A stretch of 64,000 nucleotides of DNA from Burkholderiaceae bacterium (GCA_017848435.1 JAFEHU010000056.1:1-64000), one strand, 5' to 3'; shown: positions 37,177 to 47,142, counted from the stretch's first letter. Numbers and translations are program-made. The notes: generated from the letters alone by a model not told the origin.

Positions 37177-39072
37177 TTAACGGCCGACAGCCGACAGCAG
37201 CGTGTCGAACAGCTGCTGGCTGGCCTGAATGATCTTGGCCGAAGCTTGGTAAGCCTGCTGGTAACGCAGCAGGTTGGCGGCTTCTTCGTCGAGGTTCACC
37301 CCCGACACGTTGGCCTGGCGCGACGTCGCTTCGCCCAGCAGCCGGGACGACACGTTGGCGCTGTCACGTGCGCTCTGGATGCGTATGCCCACGTCCCCCA
37401 CCAGCGTGGCGTAAGACTCGTTCAGGGTGGCTCCATCGACCAGCGCCGCATCGGCCAGACGGCCGAGCGCCAGCGCGTTGCCGTTGTTGTTGGCCGGGCT
37501 CAGGGTCTTCTTGACCACAAAACTGTCACCCGCCGCCGCAGGACCGTCCAGCGTGAGCGACCAGCCGTTGTAGTCGGCAGGTGCGGCCGGTACACGCTGG
37601 CCGGGGGTGTAGGGCACGTTGGTCAGGTTGCCGCTGGCCAGGCCGGTCACGTTGAAGGTGGTGGGTGGGTTGTTGAAGGCAATCGTCACCGGCAGCGTGG
37701 TGTCGGTGGTCAGGCGGTTCACCTGGAACTGCCGAACGGACGCATTGCCGCTGTTGGTGGCGGCCGATTCCACGGTGGCGGCATAGCCAGTGGCGATCTC
37801 GCGCGGCAGCAATGGCTGCGCGGACAGGCCTTTGGCAGCGGCCGCATAGGGCTGGATGGTGTACGAGTTGCCAGGGGCGATCGGGCCGGACGAGGTGAAG
37901 GTCAACCCATCCATCGTGGCGGGCACTATGGCAGTGCTGGTGGTTTGCCCGTCCGACAGCCGGGTGATGGTGTAGGCGGTGCCGTTCCAGTCCACCTGGT
38001 AGTCGCTGGGCTGCAGGTCTGCGCTGTTGCTGACCGTGGCGGTGATGGTGTTGGTGCCACTGTTGGCGGAATTGGCACGCGTCACCGGCTGGGGCACGGT
38101 GAACAGCGCACGCCCCGGCACGCCGGTGGCATCCACCCCCAGGGACTGCTGCGTGTTGAAGCTGTCGGCCAGCACCACCGCCAACCGACCGACCTGGTTC
38201 ATGGCGTTGGCGAGGTCGTCGCTGCGAAAGCGAACCAGCCCGGAGATGCCGCCCCCGAGAGACTGGCCGTCCAGCGGCTGGGTGATCGCCCCCACTTTGA
38301 GTTGCAGGCTGAGGCGGGAGGCGTCGGCTGGGTCTGGCACGGCCTGGAGTTCCGACTGCTGGTTGCCCACCAGCAAGGGTGCGCCGTTGGCACCAAACAG
38401 GTTGATGCTGCCATCGGGCGACGCAACGGTGCTGACGCCAATCAGTTCGTTCAGGGCCTTCAGGGCCACGTCGCGCTGGTCCAGCCAGTCGTTGGGCGCA
38501 TGGCCAGTGGTCTGAGACTGGGCGATCTGGTTGTTCAGATTCTTGATCTCGGTCAGCCGCTGGTTCACCTGCGACACCGACTGGGTCAGCCGCAAATCGG
38601 CCAACTGGCCCATCTCGTTCAGCTGGCTGCCCACGGCTGTGACACGCTGGGCCAACTGGTCGGCACGGGCGACAAAAGCCTGTCGCACCGAGGTGTCTGC
38701 TGGCCGGTTGCCCAGATCGCCTGCGGCAGAAAACAGACCGTCCACCGCAGCACCAATGCCCAGCTCCGGGTCAGAGAACAAGCTGTCCAGCTGGGCCATC
38801 GCGTCCGAGTGCGCGGCATCGGCTGAGGCCTGGGCGGTGTTGGACTGCACCGCGCCCATCAAAAATTGGTCGTACTGGCGGCGCACCGTGGTCAGGTCCA
38901 CACCCCGGCCAAAAAAACCAGACCCGGTGAACTGACCCGACGCGGTGGACAGCACCGCTTCCTGGCGCGAATACCCGGGGGTGTTGACGTTGGCAATGTT
39001 GTGGGAAATGGTGCTGAGCGCACCCTGGGCAGCAGCCAGGCTGCGCGTGCCAATGTTCAGCAAGGATGTCAT
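37177..39072 (-). CDS. flgK: Flagellar hook-associated protein FlgK (HAP1)
   Basis: It forms the first ring distal to the hook. The 631 residues start with the rod/hook family motif (LNIGTRSLAAAQGALSTISH, NIANVNTPGYSRQ) and end with the helical VNLDEEAANLLRYQQAYQASAK region typical of FlgK. The centre (~330-500) is Thr/Ser-rich and variable. It lies 10 bases after flgJ. In the family FlgN, encoded here at 47448, is its export chaperone. Confidence 0.97.
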   Translation of the reverse strand: MTSLLNIGTRSLAAAQGALSTISHNIANVNTPGYSRQEAVLSTASGQFTGSGFFGRGVDLTTVRRQYDQFLMGAVQSNTAQASADAAHSDAMAQLDSLFSDPELGIGAAVDGLFSAAGDLGNRPADTSVRQAFVARADQLAQRVTAVGSQLNEMGQLADLRLTQSVSQVNQRLTEIKNLNNQIAQSQTTGHAPNDWLDQRDVALKALNELIGVSTVASPDGSINLFGANGAPLLVGNQQSELQAVPDPADASRLSLQLKVGAITQPLDGQSLGGGISGLVRFRSDDLANAMNQVGRLAVVLADSFNTQQSLGVDATGVPGRALFTVPQPVTRANSANSGTNTITATVSNSADLQPSDYQVDWNGTAYTITRLSDGQTTSTAIVPATMDGLTFTSSGPIAPGNSYTIQPYAAAAKGLSAQPLLPREIATGYAATVESAATNSGNASVRQFQVNRLTTDTTLPVTIAFNNPPTTFNVTGLASGNLTNVPYTPGQRVPAAPADYNGWSLTLDGPAAAGDSFVVKKTLSPANNNGNALALGRLADAALVDGATLNESYATLVGDVGIRIQSARDSANVSSRLLGEATSRQANVSGVNLDEEAANLLRYQQAYQASAKIIQASQQLFDTLLSAVGR

Positions 39073-39082
39073 GGCCGGCTCC

Positions 39083-39949
39083 TCAGCCTGTGGAGCGCTG
39101 CACCGCCAGCGCCAGATTGATGGTGCGCGTCAGCTTGGAGGCGTAGGCCGGGTCGGTCGCATAGCCAGCGCGCTGCATGCCGTTGGCAAAACCTTCGGCA
39201 CTGGTGGCGCCGCGCACCACGCCGCTGTAACGCGGGCTGTTGCTGAGCATGCGGGCGTAGTCGGCAAACGCCTCGCTGTAGGAGCTGTAGCTGCGAAAGC
39301 GGGCGGTTTGTTTCACCGGCTCACCGTTCACGTACTCGGTGGTGCGGACGTCGGTGGTGGCGCCCTTCCAGGCTGTGGTGGCCTTGATGCCAAACAGGTT
39401 GAACGACGGGCTGCCGTCTGGGTTGCGAATCTCTCCTTTGCCCCAGCCGGACTCCAACGCCGCCTGCCCGAGGATGAAGGACGCGGGCACCCCGGTCTCG
39501 CGCTCGGCAGCGCGGGCGTGTGGGCTCAACTTCTCGATGAACTGCGCCTGTGGCGTGCCGGGTCTGGCGTTCACGGGCAGGGCCGCAGGCAATGCGGGCA
39601 CGGCCACGGCGGGCAAGGCATCGCTCGTGCCTGCAGGCAAAGCCTGCATGTGGCGCGACAGCTGACGCTCGATCATGTCGGCCAGGCCACCGGGGCGGCC
39701 GGCGAACTGCTTGGCCATTTGTGTGTCCAGCATGCCGGTGAAGGTGTCGCCGCCGGTGTTGCTGGACTCGTCGGCCTTGATGGTCGCGTCGCGCATGCTT
39801 TTGAGCACCATCTGCATGAACATCGACTCGAACTGCACCGCAGCCTGCCGGGCGGCACCGTTCGGGTTGCGCGTGGCCTCGTTCCGAAGCGCGTCCAGCG
39901 ACCGGCTGTCAATGCCCAGCGACGAACTGGAGGCGTCGGAGATGGTCAT
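39083..39949 (-). CDS. flgJ: Flagellar rod assembly protein / peptidoglycan hydrolase FlgJ
   Basis: A dual-domain protein: the N-terminal rod-capping part (AVQFESMFMQMVLKSMRDA, residues ~35-110) and a C-terminal glucosaminidase-type hydrolase (~145-288) with the catalytic Glu in GQAALESGWGKGE. It clears peptidoglycan for rod passage in the periplasm. The two-domain form is typical of beta- and gamma-proteobacteria. Its start overlaps the flgI stop by four bases. Confidence 0.96.
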   Translation of the reverse strand: MTISDASSSSLGIDSRSLDALRNEATRNPNGAARQAAVQFESMFMQMVLKSMRDATIKADESSNTGGDTFTGMLDTQMAKQFAGRPGGLADMIERQLSRHMQALPAGTSDALPAVAVPALPAALPVNARPGTPQAQFIEKLSPHARAAERETGVPASFILGQAALESGWGKGEIRNPDGSPSFNLFGIKATTAWKGATTDVRTTEYVNGEPVKQTARFRSYSSYSEAFADYARMLSNSPRYSGVVRGATSAEGFANGMQRAGYATDPAYASKLTRTINLALAVQRSTG

Positions 39950-41067
39950 ATGATTTCCAACTCGGCCTTGAGCGCACCCGCTGCCTTGATGGCCTGGAGG
40001 ATGCCGATCAAATCCTGCGCCGTGGCCCCGAGTGCATTCAGCGACTTGACGATGTCGGCCAGGTCGGCACTGGCAGGGATGTTGAACAGCACACCGGGGT
40101 CTTGCTGCACACGGATGTCTGTCTTTTCAGTGACCACCGTCTGGCCCCCAGAGAAAGCATTTGGCTGGCTGATGACCGGTGTGCTCGACACCGTCACCGA
40201 CAGGCTGCCGTGCGCTACCGCACAGGCACCGAGGCGAACCGACTGGTTCATCACCACCGAACCGCTGCGGGCGTTCACCACCACACGGGCAGGGGGCGCT
40301 TCCAGCGCCACCTCAATATTTTCCAGCGACGAGATGAACGCCACGCGGCTGCCCACGCCGGGGAAACGCACCTGCACCACCCGGCCATCCAGCGCCGCGG
40401 CCACGTCGTCAGACCCGAGTTTGCGGTTGATGGCATCGGCCACCAGGCGGGCGGTGGAGAAATCGGTCTGGTTCAGTTCCAGGTGGATCACGTCGGCGGT
40501 CAGTGCCGCGTTGGCCACCATCCGTTCCACCGTGGCACCGCCTGGCACACGGCCGGCCAGCAGATGATTGATGGCAACCTTGCTGCCGCCAGCGGAAGCC
40601 CCTGCCCCGCCAATCACCAGATTGCCCTGGGCCATGGCGTAAATCTGGCCATCGGCACCGCGCAGCGGGGTCAGCAACAAGGTACCACCACGCAGGCTGC
40701 GGGCATTGCCCAAGGACGACACAGTGATGTCGATTTGTTGCCCGGTCTGTGCGAAGGAGGGCAGCGCCGCGGTCACCATGACCGCCGCCACGTTTTTCAT
40801 TTGTGGGGTCACGCCCGGCGGCAAGGTGACGCCGAACTGGCTCAACAACGACTGCACGCTCTGGCCGGTGAACTGCACCTGGTTGGTAGCGTCACCGCTG
40901 CCGTCCAGGCCCACCACCACGCCGTAGCCGATCAGCTGGTTGACGCGCACGCCAGACACGCTGGCCAGGTCACGGATACGCTCGCTGCCGCCGTTGGCAG
41001 CCCAGGCTGTTGGGGCGACGGCGCACGCCAGAACCAGTGCGATCAAGCGGAAAAATGGGCTGTTCAT
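39946..41067 (-). CDS. flgI: Flagellar P-ring protein FlgI
   Basis: It builds the periplasmic P-ring bushing around the rod. The 373 residues have a Sec signal (LIALVLACAVAPTAWA, cleavage near 23) and the conserved start RIRDLASVSGVRVNQLIGYG and VVGLDGSGD, typical of FlgI. FlgA, encoded at 46277, is its chaperone in the family. It overlaps flgH and flgJ by four bases on either side. Confidence 0.98.
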   Translation of the reverse strand: MNSPFFRLIALVLACAVAPTAWAANGGSERIRDLASVSGVRVNQLIGYGVVVGLDGSGDATNQVQFTGQSVQSLLSQFGVTLPPGVTPQMKNVAAVMVTAALPSFAQTGQQIDITVSSLGNARSLRGGTLLLTPLRGADGQIYAMAQGNLVIGGAGASAGGSKVAINHLLAGRVPGGATVERMVANAALTADVIHLELNQTDFSTARLVADAINRKLGSDDVAAALDGRVVQVRFPGVGSRVAFISSLENIEVALEAPPARVVVNARSGSVVMNQSVRLGACAVAHGSLSVTVSSTPVISQPNAFSGGQTVVTEKTDIRVQQDPGVLFNIPASADLADIVKSLNALGATAQDLIGILQAIKAAGALKAELEII

Positions 41068-41741
41068 ACCGGGGCCACACTGAGGAAGAAACGGGACAAC
41101 CAGCCCAGACCCTGCACCCGACCAATGTCACCACGGCCGCGTTGCTCCAGCCGGGCTTCGGCCACCTGGGTGGAACTGACCACATTGCCGGCGCGGATGG
41201 ACACCGGGTTCACGATGCCGGAAAAACGCATCACGTCCACGTTCTGGTTCACGCCCAGCTGTTTTTCGCCCGCCACCACCAGATTGCCGTTCGGCAAGAC
41301 CTGTTGCACCAGCACGGTGATGGTGCCGGCAAAGGTGTTGGTGCTGTTGGTTTTGCCATCGGCCGAGGTGTCCACGCCCGAGGTCGCATCGGCCGACAAA
41401 CGGCCGAGCAGACGGGTGGAGGCAAAGGGCAATGCCGAGATGCCCGCCGACAGGGAACTGTCACGGTTCAGCTTGCTGGTGGACTGCTGGCTGGCGGTCA
41501 ACTGCTCTTCGATCTGGATGGTCAGGGTGTCGCCGGCCAGACGGGCGCGGCGGTCTTCAAACAGGGGGCGGTGGCTGGCCACCTGAAAGATGGCCCCTTG
41601 CGTGGGCGGTGGCAGCGGCGCGGGCAACGCTGTTGGCGGCACGGTGGTCAGCATGTCGACCTGCGGCGTGGCCACTGCCGCGCAGCCGCCCAGCACAGCG
41701 GACAGCAGGGACACCGCAACAATCTTACAGGCAAGCGACAT
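41064..41741 (-). CDS. flgH: Flagellar L-ring lipoprotein FlgH
   Basis: It forms the outer-membrane L-ring. The 225 residues have a lipoprotein signal with lipobox VLGGC at ~16-20. Family motifs include GAIFQVASHRPLFEDRRARLAGDTLTI (read in part as LFEDRRA..GD.L.I), NGNLVVAGEKQL and SGIVNPVSIRAGNVVSS. It lies 13 bases after flgG and is coupled to flgI by ATGA. Confidence 0.97.
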   Translation of the reverse strand: MSLACKIVAVSLLSAVLGGCAAVATPQVDMLTTVPPTALPAPLPPPTQGAIFQVASHRPLFEDRRARLAGDTLTIQIEEQLTASQQSTSKLNRDSSLSAGISALPFASTRLLGRLSADATSGVDTSADGKTNSTNTFAGTITVLVQQVLPNGNLVVAGEKQLGVNQNVDVMRFSGIVNPVSIRAGNVVSSTQVAEARLEQRGRGDIGRVQGLGWLSRFFLSVAPV

Positions 41742-41754
41742 GGCAGGTGTTCCT

Positions 41755-42537
41755 TTACAGCTGGGTCAGGCGGGCCAGCATCTGGTCAGAGGTCTGGATG
41801 GCCTTGGAGTTGATCTCGTAGGCGCGCTGCGTCTGGATCATGGCCACCAGTTCCTCGACCACATTGACGTTGGAGCTTTCCACCACGCCCTGGGTGACCA
41901 CACCCAGGCCATTGGCGCCGGGGTTGCCGGTCTGCGGGTTGCCCGAAGCAGAGGTTTCGGCAAACAGGTTGCCGCCACGCGGGTCCAGCCCGGCCGGGTT
42001 CATGAAGTTGGCGAGCTGGATCTGGCCGATCTGCTGCGGCGCGGTGGTACCGGCCACCGTGACCGACACGATGCCGTCGCGGCCGATGGTGATGCTCTGG
42101 GTGTTGGCCGGCATGGTGATGCCGGGGCTGACCGCGTAGCCACTGGAATTGACCAGCTGGCCCTGGGCGTCCACCTGGAACGAGCCATCGCGGGTGTACG
42201 AGGTGGTGCCATCGGGCATTTGCACCTGGAAAAAGCCCTGGCCGTTCACCGCCAGATCCAGGTTGTTGCCGGTCTGGTTCAGGCCCCCCTGGCTGAAATT
42301 GCGCACCGTAGCCACCGAACGCACACCAGTGCCCAGCTGCAGGCCTGTGGGCAATTCTGTCTGGGCGCTGGAAGGTGCGCCCGCCTGGCGCAGGTTCTGG
42401 TACAGCAGGTCTTCAAACACCACGCGGCTGCGCTTGTAGCCGTTGGTGGCGGTGTTGGCCAGGTTGTGGGTGATGGCATCCAGCTGGGTCTGCTGGGCTT
42501 CCAGGCCGGTTTTGGCAATGGACAGTGAACGCATCAT
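41755..42537 (-). CDS. flgG: Flagellar distal rod protein FlgG
   Basis: It forms the distal rod. The standard 260-residue length and motifs are present: [34 protein letters not shown] near the N-terminus, [18 protein letters not shown], and the C-terminal [23 protein letters not shown]. Exported by the flagellar type III apparatus. It is 17 bases after flgF. Confidence 0.98.
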   Translation of the reverse strand: MMRSLSIAKTGLEAQQTQLDAITHNLANTATNGYKRSRVVFEDLLYQNLRQAGAPSSAQTELPTGLQLGTGVRSVATVRNFSQGGLNQTGNNLDLAVNGQGFFQVQMPDGTTSYTRDGSFQVDAQGQLVNSSGYAVSPGITMPANTQSITIGRDGIVSVTVAGTTAPQQIGQIQLANFMNPAGLDPRGGNLFAETSASGNPQTGNPGANGLGVVTQGVVESSNVNVVEELVAMIQTQRAYEINSKAIQTSDQMLARLTQL

Positions 42538-42554
42538 GGTGGTGACTCCTTCAA

Positions 42555-43289
42555 TCAGTGCGACTGGGCCAGCAGCTGGGCCGCACGCTGGTCGTTCTGC
42601 TCAGCGTTCTGCAGCAGCTTCATCTGGGTTTCAAACTGGCGCGACGCGGCGATCATGTTGACCATCGCGTCGATGATGTTGACGTTGCTGCCCTCCAGCG
42701 CACCGGAGGTGATCTTCACCGTCTCGTCGGCAGGAGCCGGATCGCCGGAGCGGGTGCGCAGCAGGCCATCTGCGCCTTTTTGCAACTCGGCGGCGGGCGG
42801 GTTCACCAGCTTGATGCGCCCGACCGTCTGCGCCGGCCCGGTGGGGGGCTTGGCGCTCACCGTGCCGTCGTCGGCAATGTGCACCTGGGTGCCGGGGGGA
42901 ATGGTCAGCGTGCCGCCCTCGCCCGCCACGGGCTGGCCGTTGTAGGCGGTGAGCACGCCTTCGGCATTCACCTCGAAGCCGCCATTGCGGGTGTAGGCTT
43001 CGCCGCCGGCAGCGGTCTGCACCGCGATGTAGCCGTCGCCCTTAATGGCCACATCGAGGTTGCGGCTGGTGGCGTTGATCGGGCCGGACTGGGCATCGAA
43101 CCCGGTCGTGACCTCCAGCGCCTGCACCCGCGTGCTGGCGCCCTCGCCGCGCACCGGCACGGCACGGAAAGCCACCAGATCGGCGCGGAAGCCAGTGGTG
43201 TTGGCATTGGCCAGGTTCTGCGTGATGCCGTCCTGACGGAGCGTGAGCGCCCGGGCAGCGGAGGCGGCGGTGTAGATCAGACGGTCCAT
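42555..43289 (-). CDS. flgF: Flagellar proximal rod protein FlgF
   Basis: A 244-residue rod subunit. It begins [22 protein letters not shown] and contains [27 protein letters not shown] and the C-terminal [24 protein letters not shown]. It lies between flgE (16 bases upstream) and flgG. Confidence 0.97.
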   Translation of the reverse strand: MDRLIYTAASAARALTLRQDGITQNLANANTTGFRADLVAFRAVPVRGEGASTRVQALEVTTGFDAQSGPINATSRNLDVAIKGDGYIAVQTAAGGEAYTRNGGFEVNAEGVLTAYNGQPVAGEGGTLTIPPGTQVHIADDGTVSAKPPTGPAQTVGRIKLVNPPAAELQKGADGLLRTRSGDPAPADETVKITSGALEGSNVNIIDAMVNMIAASRQFETQMKLLQNAEQNDQRAAQLLAQSH

Positions 43290-43305
43290 GGGTCAGCGGT
43301 GCCGT

Positions 43306-44622
43306 TCAGCGCAGGTTGACCAGCGTGGACAGCATCTGGTCCATGGTCTTGATGGTCTGTGCGTTGGCCTGGTAGTTGCGCTGGGCGGAAATCATGTCCA
43401 CCAGCTGCTGTGTCAGGTCCACGTTGGACTCTTCCAGCGCGCCGCCCTGCAGCGCACCCAGGTTGGCGGTGCCGGGCGCGCTCACCGCCGCCTGGCCGGA
43501 AACCGGGGTTTCATGCCACAAATTGCCGCCCGCCGGGGCCAGGCCTTGCTCGTTGCGGAAATCGGCCAAGGCGATCTGGGCCGCGTTCAGGGTTTTGCCG
43601 TTCGAGTAGCGCGCTTCAACCATGCCGTTGGCGCCAATGCCAAAGCCGGCCAATTGCCCCGGGGCGTAACCGTCCTGCGTGGCTTCGGTCACGCCAAAGG
43701 CGCTGCCAAACTGGGTGGCGCCTGTGAACGACAGGGTCACGGGCGCCGAGGTGGTGGAGGCCGATGGCGCCACCGGCAAGGTGGACGCCGCAAACGGGAT
43801 GGCCAGTGACATGTCGCCAGCGGTCAGCGTGCCGCCCGACAGGCTGCCGGTGTTGGCCGCATCCAGCGTGCCGTCGGCCTTGAACGTGATGCGGCCAACC
43901 GGATCCTGCTGGGCGCCGGCGCCCGACAGGGCCGGCACGGGCACACCGTCGTGGGCGGCATAGACCTCCCACTCGTTGGCCACGGCCGTCTTGCGGAAAT
44001 AAACTGACAGCACCTGCTGGTTGCCTTGCTGGTCATACGTGGCAACCGAGGTGGCCGAGGTGTAGGACTTGGGGTCGGTCAGGTTGAAGGCCGGGGTGGC
44101 GGCGGTGGGCGCGGCGGCGCGCGCGTCCAGGTTCATGCGCAGCGCGGCCGAGGAGGTCACGCGGGGGCCAATGCCCTGAGCCGGCAAAAGAATGTCGCCC
44201 ACAATGCCGCCGGCTTTGCCGGTCGCGGCGTCCACCTGGTAGCCCTGCAAGCGCAGGCCCTGGTTGGTGACCACGTAGCCCGCACTGTCGAGCTGGAACT
44301 GGCCGTTGCGGGTGTAGGCCACGTCGGTGCTGACACCGGGCTGGGCCACGCGGAAGAAGCCGCGGCCATTGATGGCCACGTCCAGCGGGTTCTCGGTGGT
44401 GCGGATGCCGCCCTGGGTGAACTGCTGCGTCACCGACTGCACCCGCACGCCCACACCCGCCGAGGTGTTGCCTGCGTTGTAGGCCACGTTGGCATAGACG
44501 TCGGAGAACTCTGCGCGCGAGGTTTTGGCGCCCACGGTGTTGGCGTTGGCGATGTTGTTGCCAATCACCTCCAGGTTGCGGGAGGCGGCGTTCAAACCAC
44601 TGATGCCTTGTTGAAAACCCAT
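43306..44622 (-). CDS. flgE: Flagellar hook protein FlgE
   Basis: The structural subunit of the hook, 438 residues. The N-terminal motif is MGFQQGISGLNAASRNLEVI then GNNIANANTVGAK. The middle carries the D1/D2 hook domains (SYTSATSVATYDQQGNQQVL...). The C-terminus EESNVDLTQQLVDMISAQRNYQANAQTIKTMDQM is conserved with rod proteins. The flgD capping protein gene is 33 bases upstream. Confidence 0.97.
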   Translation of the reverse strand: MGFQQGISGLNAASRNLEVIGNNIANANTVGAKTSRAEFSDVYANVAYNAGNTSAGVGVRVQSVTQQFTQGGIRTTENPLDVAINGRGFFRVAQPGVSTDVAYTRNGQFQLDSAGYVVTNQGLRLQGYQVDAATGKAGGIVGDILLPAQGIGPRVTSSAALRMNLDARAAAPTAATPAFNLTDPKSYTSATSVATYDQQGNQQVLSVYFRKTAVANEWEVYAAHDGVPVPALSGAGAQQDPVGRITFKADGTLDAANTGSLSGGTLTAGDMSLAIPFAASTLPVAPSASTTSAPVTLSFTGATQFGSAFGVTEATQDGYAPGQLAGFGIGANGMVEARYSNGKTLNAAQIALADFRNEQGLAPAGGNLWHETPVSGQAAVSAPGTANLGALQGGALEESNVDLTQQLVDMISAQRNYQANAQTIKTMDQMLSTLVNLR

Positions 44623-44655
44623 CGTGTGCTCCAGTTCAGATCAAAGGAAAACGGT

Positions 44656-45318
44656 TCAAAGAAAAGACTTGATGTCGCTGTAGGCACGCATGCCTGCACT
44701 GCCCAGATCGAGCTGCACGCCATTGCTGCCGTTGCTCACCGCCTGCACGCGGCTGGCGACCAACGGGGTGGCGGCCACCGCGTTGCCGCCAACGGTGGCC
44801 GTCACACGCAGGCGGTAATTGCCCGCGGCGGCGGCCTTGCCGTCGGTCTGCAGGCCGTCCCAGGTGAAGCTGCGCACACCGGCGCCGGAAGCGCCCAGCG
44901 CCAGCGAACGCACGGTGGTGCCAGCGGCGTCCACAATGTCCACCGTGACTGCGTCGGCCGCAGCCGCGAGTTCCACACCGCCCATGGCCTGGCCGTCGGC
45001 CAGCGTCAAGCCGGTGCCCGGCACCAGCACCGAGCGGCCTGGCAGCTGGGTGGCCGACTGGGCCTGCAGGTTGTTGAAGCTGGCCAGCAGCGAGGTGACC
45101 GTGGTGTTGAGCTTTTCGATGCCGCTGACCGTGTTGATCTGTGCGATCTGGCTGGTCATCTGCGCGTTGTCCATCGGGTTCAGCGGGTCCTGGTTCTTCA
45201 TCTGTGCGACCAGCAGCTTCATGAAACGGTCCTGCTGCTCGGCGGCGCTCGATGTGCCGCTGCTGCTGGACGCGGCCAGCGGGTTGGACGTGGTGTTGTT
45301 GACTTGGGAGATGGCCAT
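44656..45318 (-). CDS. flgD: Flagellar hook-capping protein FlgD
   Basis: It forms the cap on which FlgE assembles. Of 220 residues the N-terminal part shows DRFMKLLVAQMKNQDPLNPM and DNAQMTSQIAQINTVSGIEKLN, the hallmark of FlgD. The C-terminal part has FLgD-Ig/Tudor-like beta domains (RSFTWDGLQTDGKAAAAGNYRLRV). The N-terminal ~20 residues are Ser/Thr/Asn-rich. Confidence 0.97.
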   Translation of the reverse strand: MAISQVNNTTSNPLAASSSSGTSSAAEQQDRFMKLLVAQMKNQDPLNPMDNAQMTSQIAQINTVSGIEKLNTTVTSLLASFNNLQAQSATQLPGRSVLVPGTGLTLADGQAMGGVELAAAADAVTVDIVDAAGTTVRSLALGASGAGVRSFTWDGLQTDGKAAAAGNYRLRVTATVGGNAVAATPLVASRVQAVSNGSNGVQLDLGSAGMRAYSDIKSFL

Positions 45319-45328
45319 GGGGGTTCCT

Positions 45329-45733
45329 TTACTGGCCCATCTGCAGGGTTTTGGAGAGCAGCGTGCGGGCGGTGTTCATCACCTCGACGTTGTTCTGGTA
45401 CGAACGCGAGGCCGAGATCATGTTGACCATCTCGTCCACCACGCTGACGTTGGAGTGCGTCACATAGCCTTCGGCATCCGCCATGGGGTGGGCGGGTTCG
45501 TGCGAACGGCGGCCGGGTGTCTGGTTCTCTGAAATGCCGGTCACGGTCACACCGGGGGTGGTGCTGCCGGGCATGGGCTGCGCCTGGAAGGTGAGCTGGC
45601 GCGCCTTGTACGACTGGCCGTCTGGCCCGGCCACCGAGTCGGCATTGGCCAGGTTGCTGGCCACCACGTTGAGCCGCTTGCTCTGGGCCGACACCGCGCT
45701 ACCGGAAATGGCGAACACATCAAACAGGGACAT
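45329..45733 (-). CDS. flgC: Flagellar proximal rod protein FlgC
   Basis: A 134-residue rod subunit with SLFDVFAISGSAVSAQSKRLN and VVASNLANADSVAGPDGQSYK near the start and SNVSVVDEMVNMISASRSYQNNVE at the end. It lies 10 bases before flgD and 25 after flgB. Confidence 0.98.
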   Translation of the reverse strand: MSLFDVFAISGSAVSAQSKRLNVVASNLANADSVAGPDGQSYKARQLTFQAQPMPGSTTPGVTVTGISENQTPGRRSHEPAHPMADAEGYVTHSNVSVVDEMVNMISASRSYQNNVEVMNTARTLLSKTLQMGQ

Positions 45734-45758
45734 GGTGGTTTCCTTTCAGGGCCGGGGC

Positions 45759-46145
45759 TTACTGGCCGGTGATGGCGGACAACATGGTCCGCACATGGCC
45801 GTTGATGAAACGCAGCGTGGCTTCGTAACGCATCGCGTTGTCGGCAAAATTGGCACGCTCGCGGTCGAGGTCCACGGTGTTGCCGTCGATACTGGGTTGT
45901 TCTGCGGCGCGGAAAACCACCGCCGCCTTGCCGTCGGCGCTGCCAGCCAGCGGCAGGTGCGCGTTGTGGGCGGCGGTCTGCACCACCTGGGCCTGCTTCA
46001 GGGCACTGGCGAAGTCCACGTCCTGCGCCTTGTAGCCAGGGGTGTCGGCATTGGCAATATTTCCGGCCAAAACTTGCTGACGTTGCGCCAGAAGCTCAAG
46101 TACCCGGCCTTGTCGGTCGAGAAGAGATGTCAAGGGTTGCGTCAT
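45759..46145 (-). CDS. flgB: Flagellar proximal rod protein FlgB
   Basis: A 128-residue rod subunit, first gene of the leftward flgBCDEFGHIJKL operon. It starts MTQPLTSLLDRQGRVLELLA and has VLAGNIANADTPGYKAQDVDF; the C-terminus is the usual helix (ANFADNAMRYEATLRFINGHV). The 20 extra residues of the longer frame are not part of the family. The 131-base gap to flgA must hold divergent promoters, probably FlhDC-type class II; I could not place them with confidence. Confidence 0.97.
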   Translation of the reverse strand: MTQPLTSLLDRQGRVLELLAQRQQVLAGNIANADTPGYKAQDVDFASALKQAQVVQTAAHNAHLPLAGSADGKAAVVFRAAEQPSIDGNTVDLDRERANFADNAMRYEATLRFINGHVRTMLSAITGQ

Positions 46146-46276
46146 GGTGGGAACACCCGGAGGTGGGAGGTTTGAAATGAGTATCGGCATGTAACGGATT
46201 TGCAAAGGCCAGAAAAGACGCCTGTTTGTGCGGCTTATCGCGCAGCGCCGCGCATGGCAGATGCCTACAGTGGCAC

Positions 46277-47020
46277 ATGCGATTTCTCCGCCACACCATG
46301 CCGTTCACGCGTCCTCTATTACGTTCTGTTTCACGCACCGCCAGCGCCTTGGCCCTGTGCCTGGCGCTGCCGCTGTGGGCGCAGACCGCGCAACCGCTGA
46401 TGACGGCCGACGAACTGCGCGCCTATGCCTTGCAGCAGGCGCAACTGGCGGTGAACGACCCCGCCGCGCGGGTGGAAGTGCAATTAGGCATGCCCGAGGC
46501 CCAGGCACCGGTGGCGCCCTGCCTCCGGTCAGAGCCGTTCGTGCCGGCAGGCATGCGCCTGTGGGGCCGTGCCTCGGTGGGGGTGCGCTGTGTGGACGGT
46601 GCCAACTGGCGCGTGCTGTTCCCGGTGACCGTTTCGGTCTGGGGCCCGGCGTGGGTGGCGGCGTCTGCCCTGCCCGCCGGCACGACGCTGGGTGCCAATG
46701 ACCTGCGCGAAACCGAGGTGGAGCTGACGCGCGAACGCGCCGGCCTGCCGCGCGGCACCGAGTCGCTGCTGGGCAAGGTGCTGGTGCGACCGCTGCAGGC
46801 CGGCCAAACAGTGCATGCCGACGCGGTGCGAGCCGCCACGGTGGTGACGGCTGGCGACGTGGTGCGGCTGCGGGTGCTGGGCGGTGGTTTTGCCATCACC
46901 GCGTCGGGCCAGTCGCTGGGCACGGCGGCCGACGGCCAGCCGGTGCGGGTGCGAACCGACTTTGGCCGCACCGTGACCGGTGTGGCGCGGGCGGGTCGGA
47001 TCGTGGACCTGCAGCCCTGA
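46277..47020 (+). CDS. flgA: Flagella basal body P-ring formation protein FlgA
   Basis: Periplasmic chaperone for P-ring assembly. Of ~247 residues, the N-terminus is a Sec signal (ALALCLALPLWAQ). The C-terminal SAF domain shows VAASALPAGTTLGANDLRETEVELTRERAG (in part) and ends with GRTVTGVARAGRIVDL. Start is uncertain: ATG 46298 gives a 29-residue signal and is as good as ATG 46277; neither has a clear ribosome site. It is divergent from flgB and lies upstream of flgM, which has its own promoter. Confidence 0.94.
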   Translation: MRFLRHTMPFTRPLLRSVSRTASALALCLALPLWAQTAQPLMTADELRAYALQQAQLAVNDPAARVEVQLGMPEAQAPVAPCLRSEPFVPAGMRLWGRASVGVRCVDGANWRVLFPVTVSVWGPAWVAASALPAGTTLGANDLRETEVELTRERAGLPRGTESLLGKVLVRPLQAGQTVHADAVRAATVVTAGDVVRLRVLGGGFAITASGQSLGTAADGQPVRVRTDFGRTVTGVARAGRIVDLQP

Positions 47021-47077
47021 AAGGAAGCCAGAGACACACCACAGCTCAGGAATTCGGACTTTGCGTGCCGGCAGCCC

Positions 47078-47104
47078 TACAGTTTGCTGAAGGCATGCCG
47101 AAAA
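47078..47104 (+). promoter_or_regulatory. Sigma-28 (FliA) promoter of flgMN
   Basis: TACAGTTT (47078-47085), exactly 11 bases, then GCCGAAAA (47097-47104) match the consensus TAAAGTTT-N11-GCCGATAA at 14 of 16 positions. It is 38 bases before the flgM start. Confidence 0.82.
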
Positions 47105-47142
47105 AAGTTCCTAAGATGAGCATTGTCTGACTGGAGCACTTT

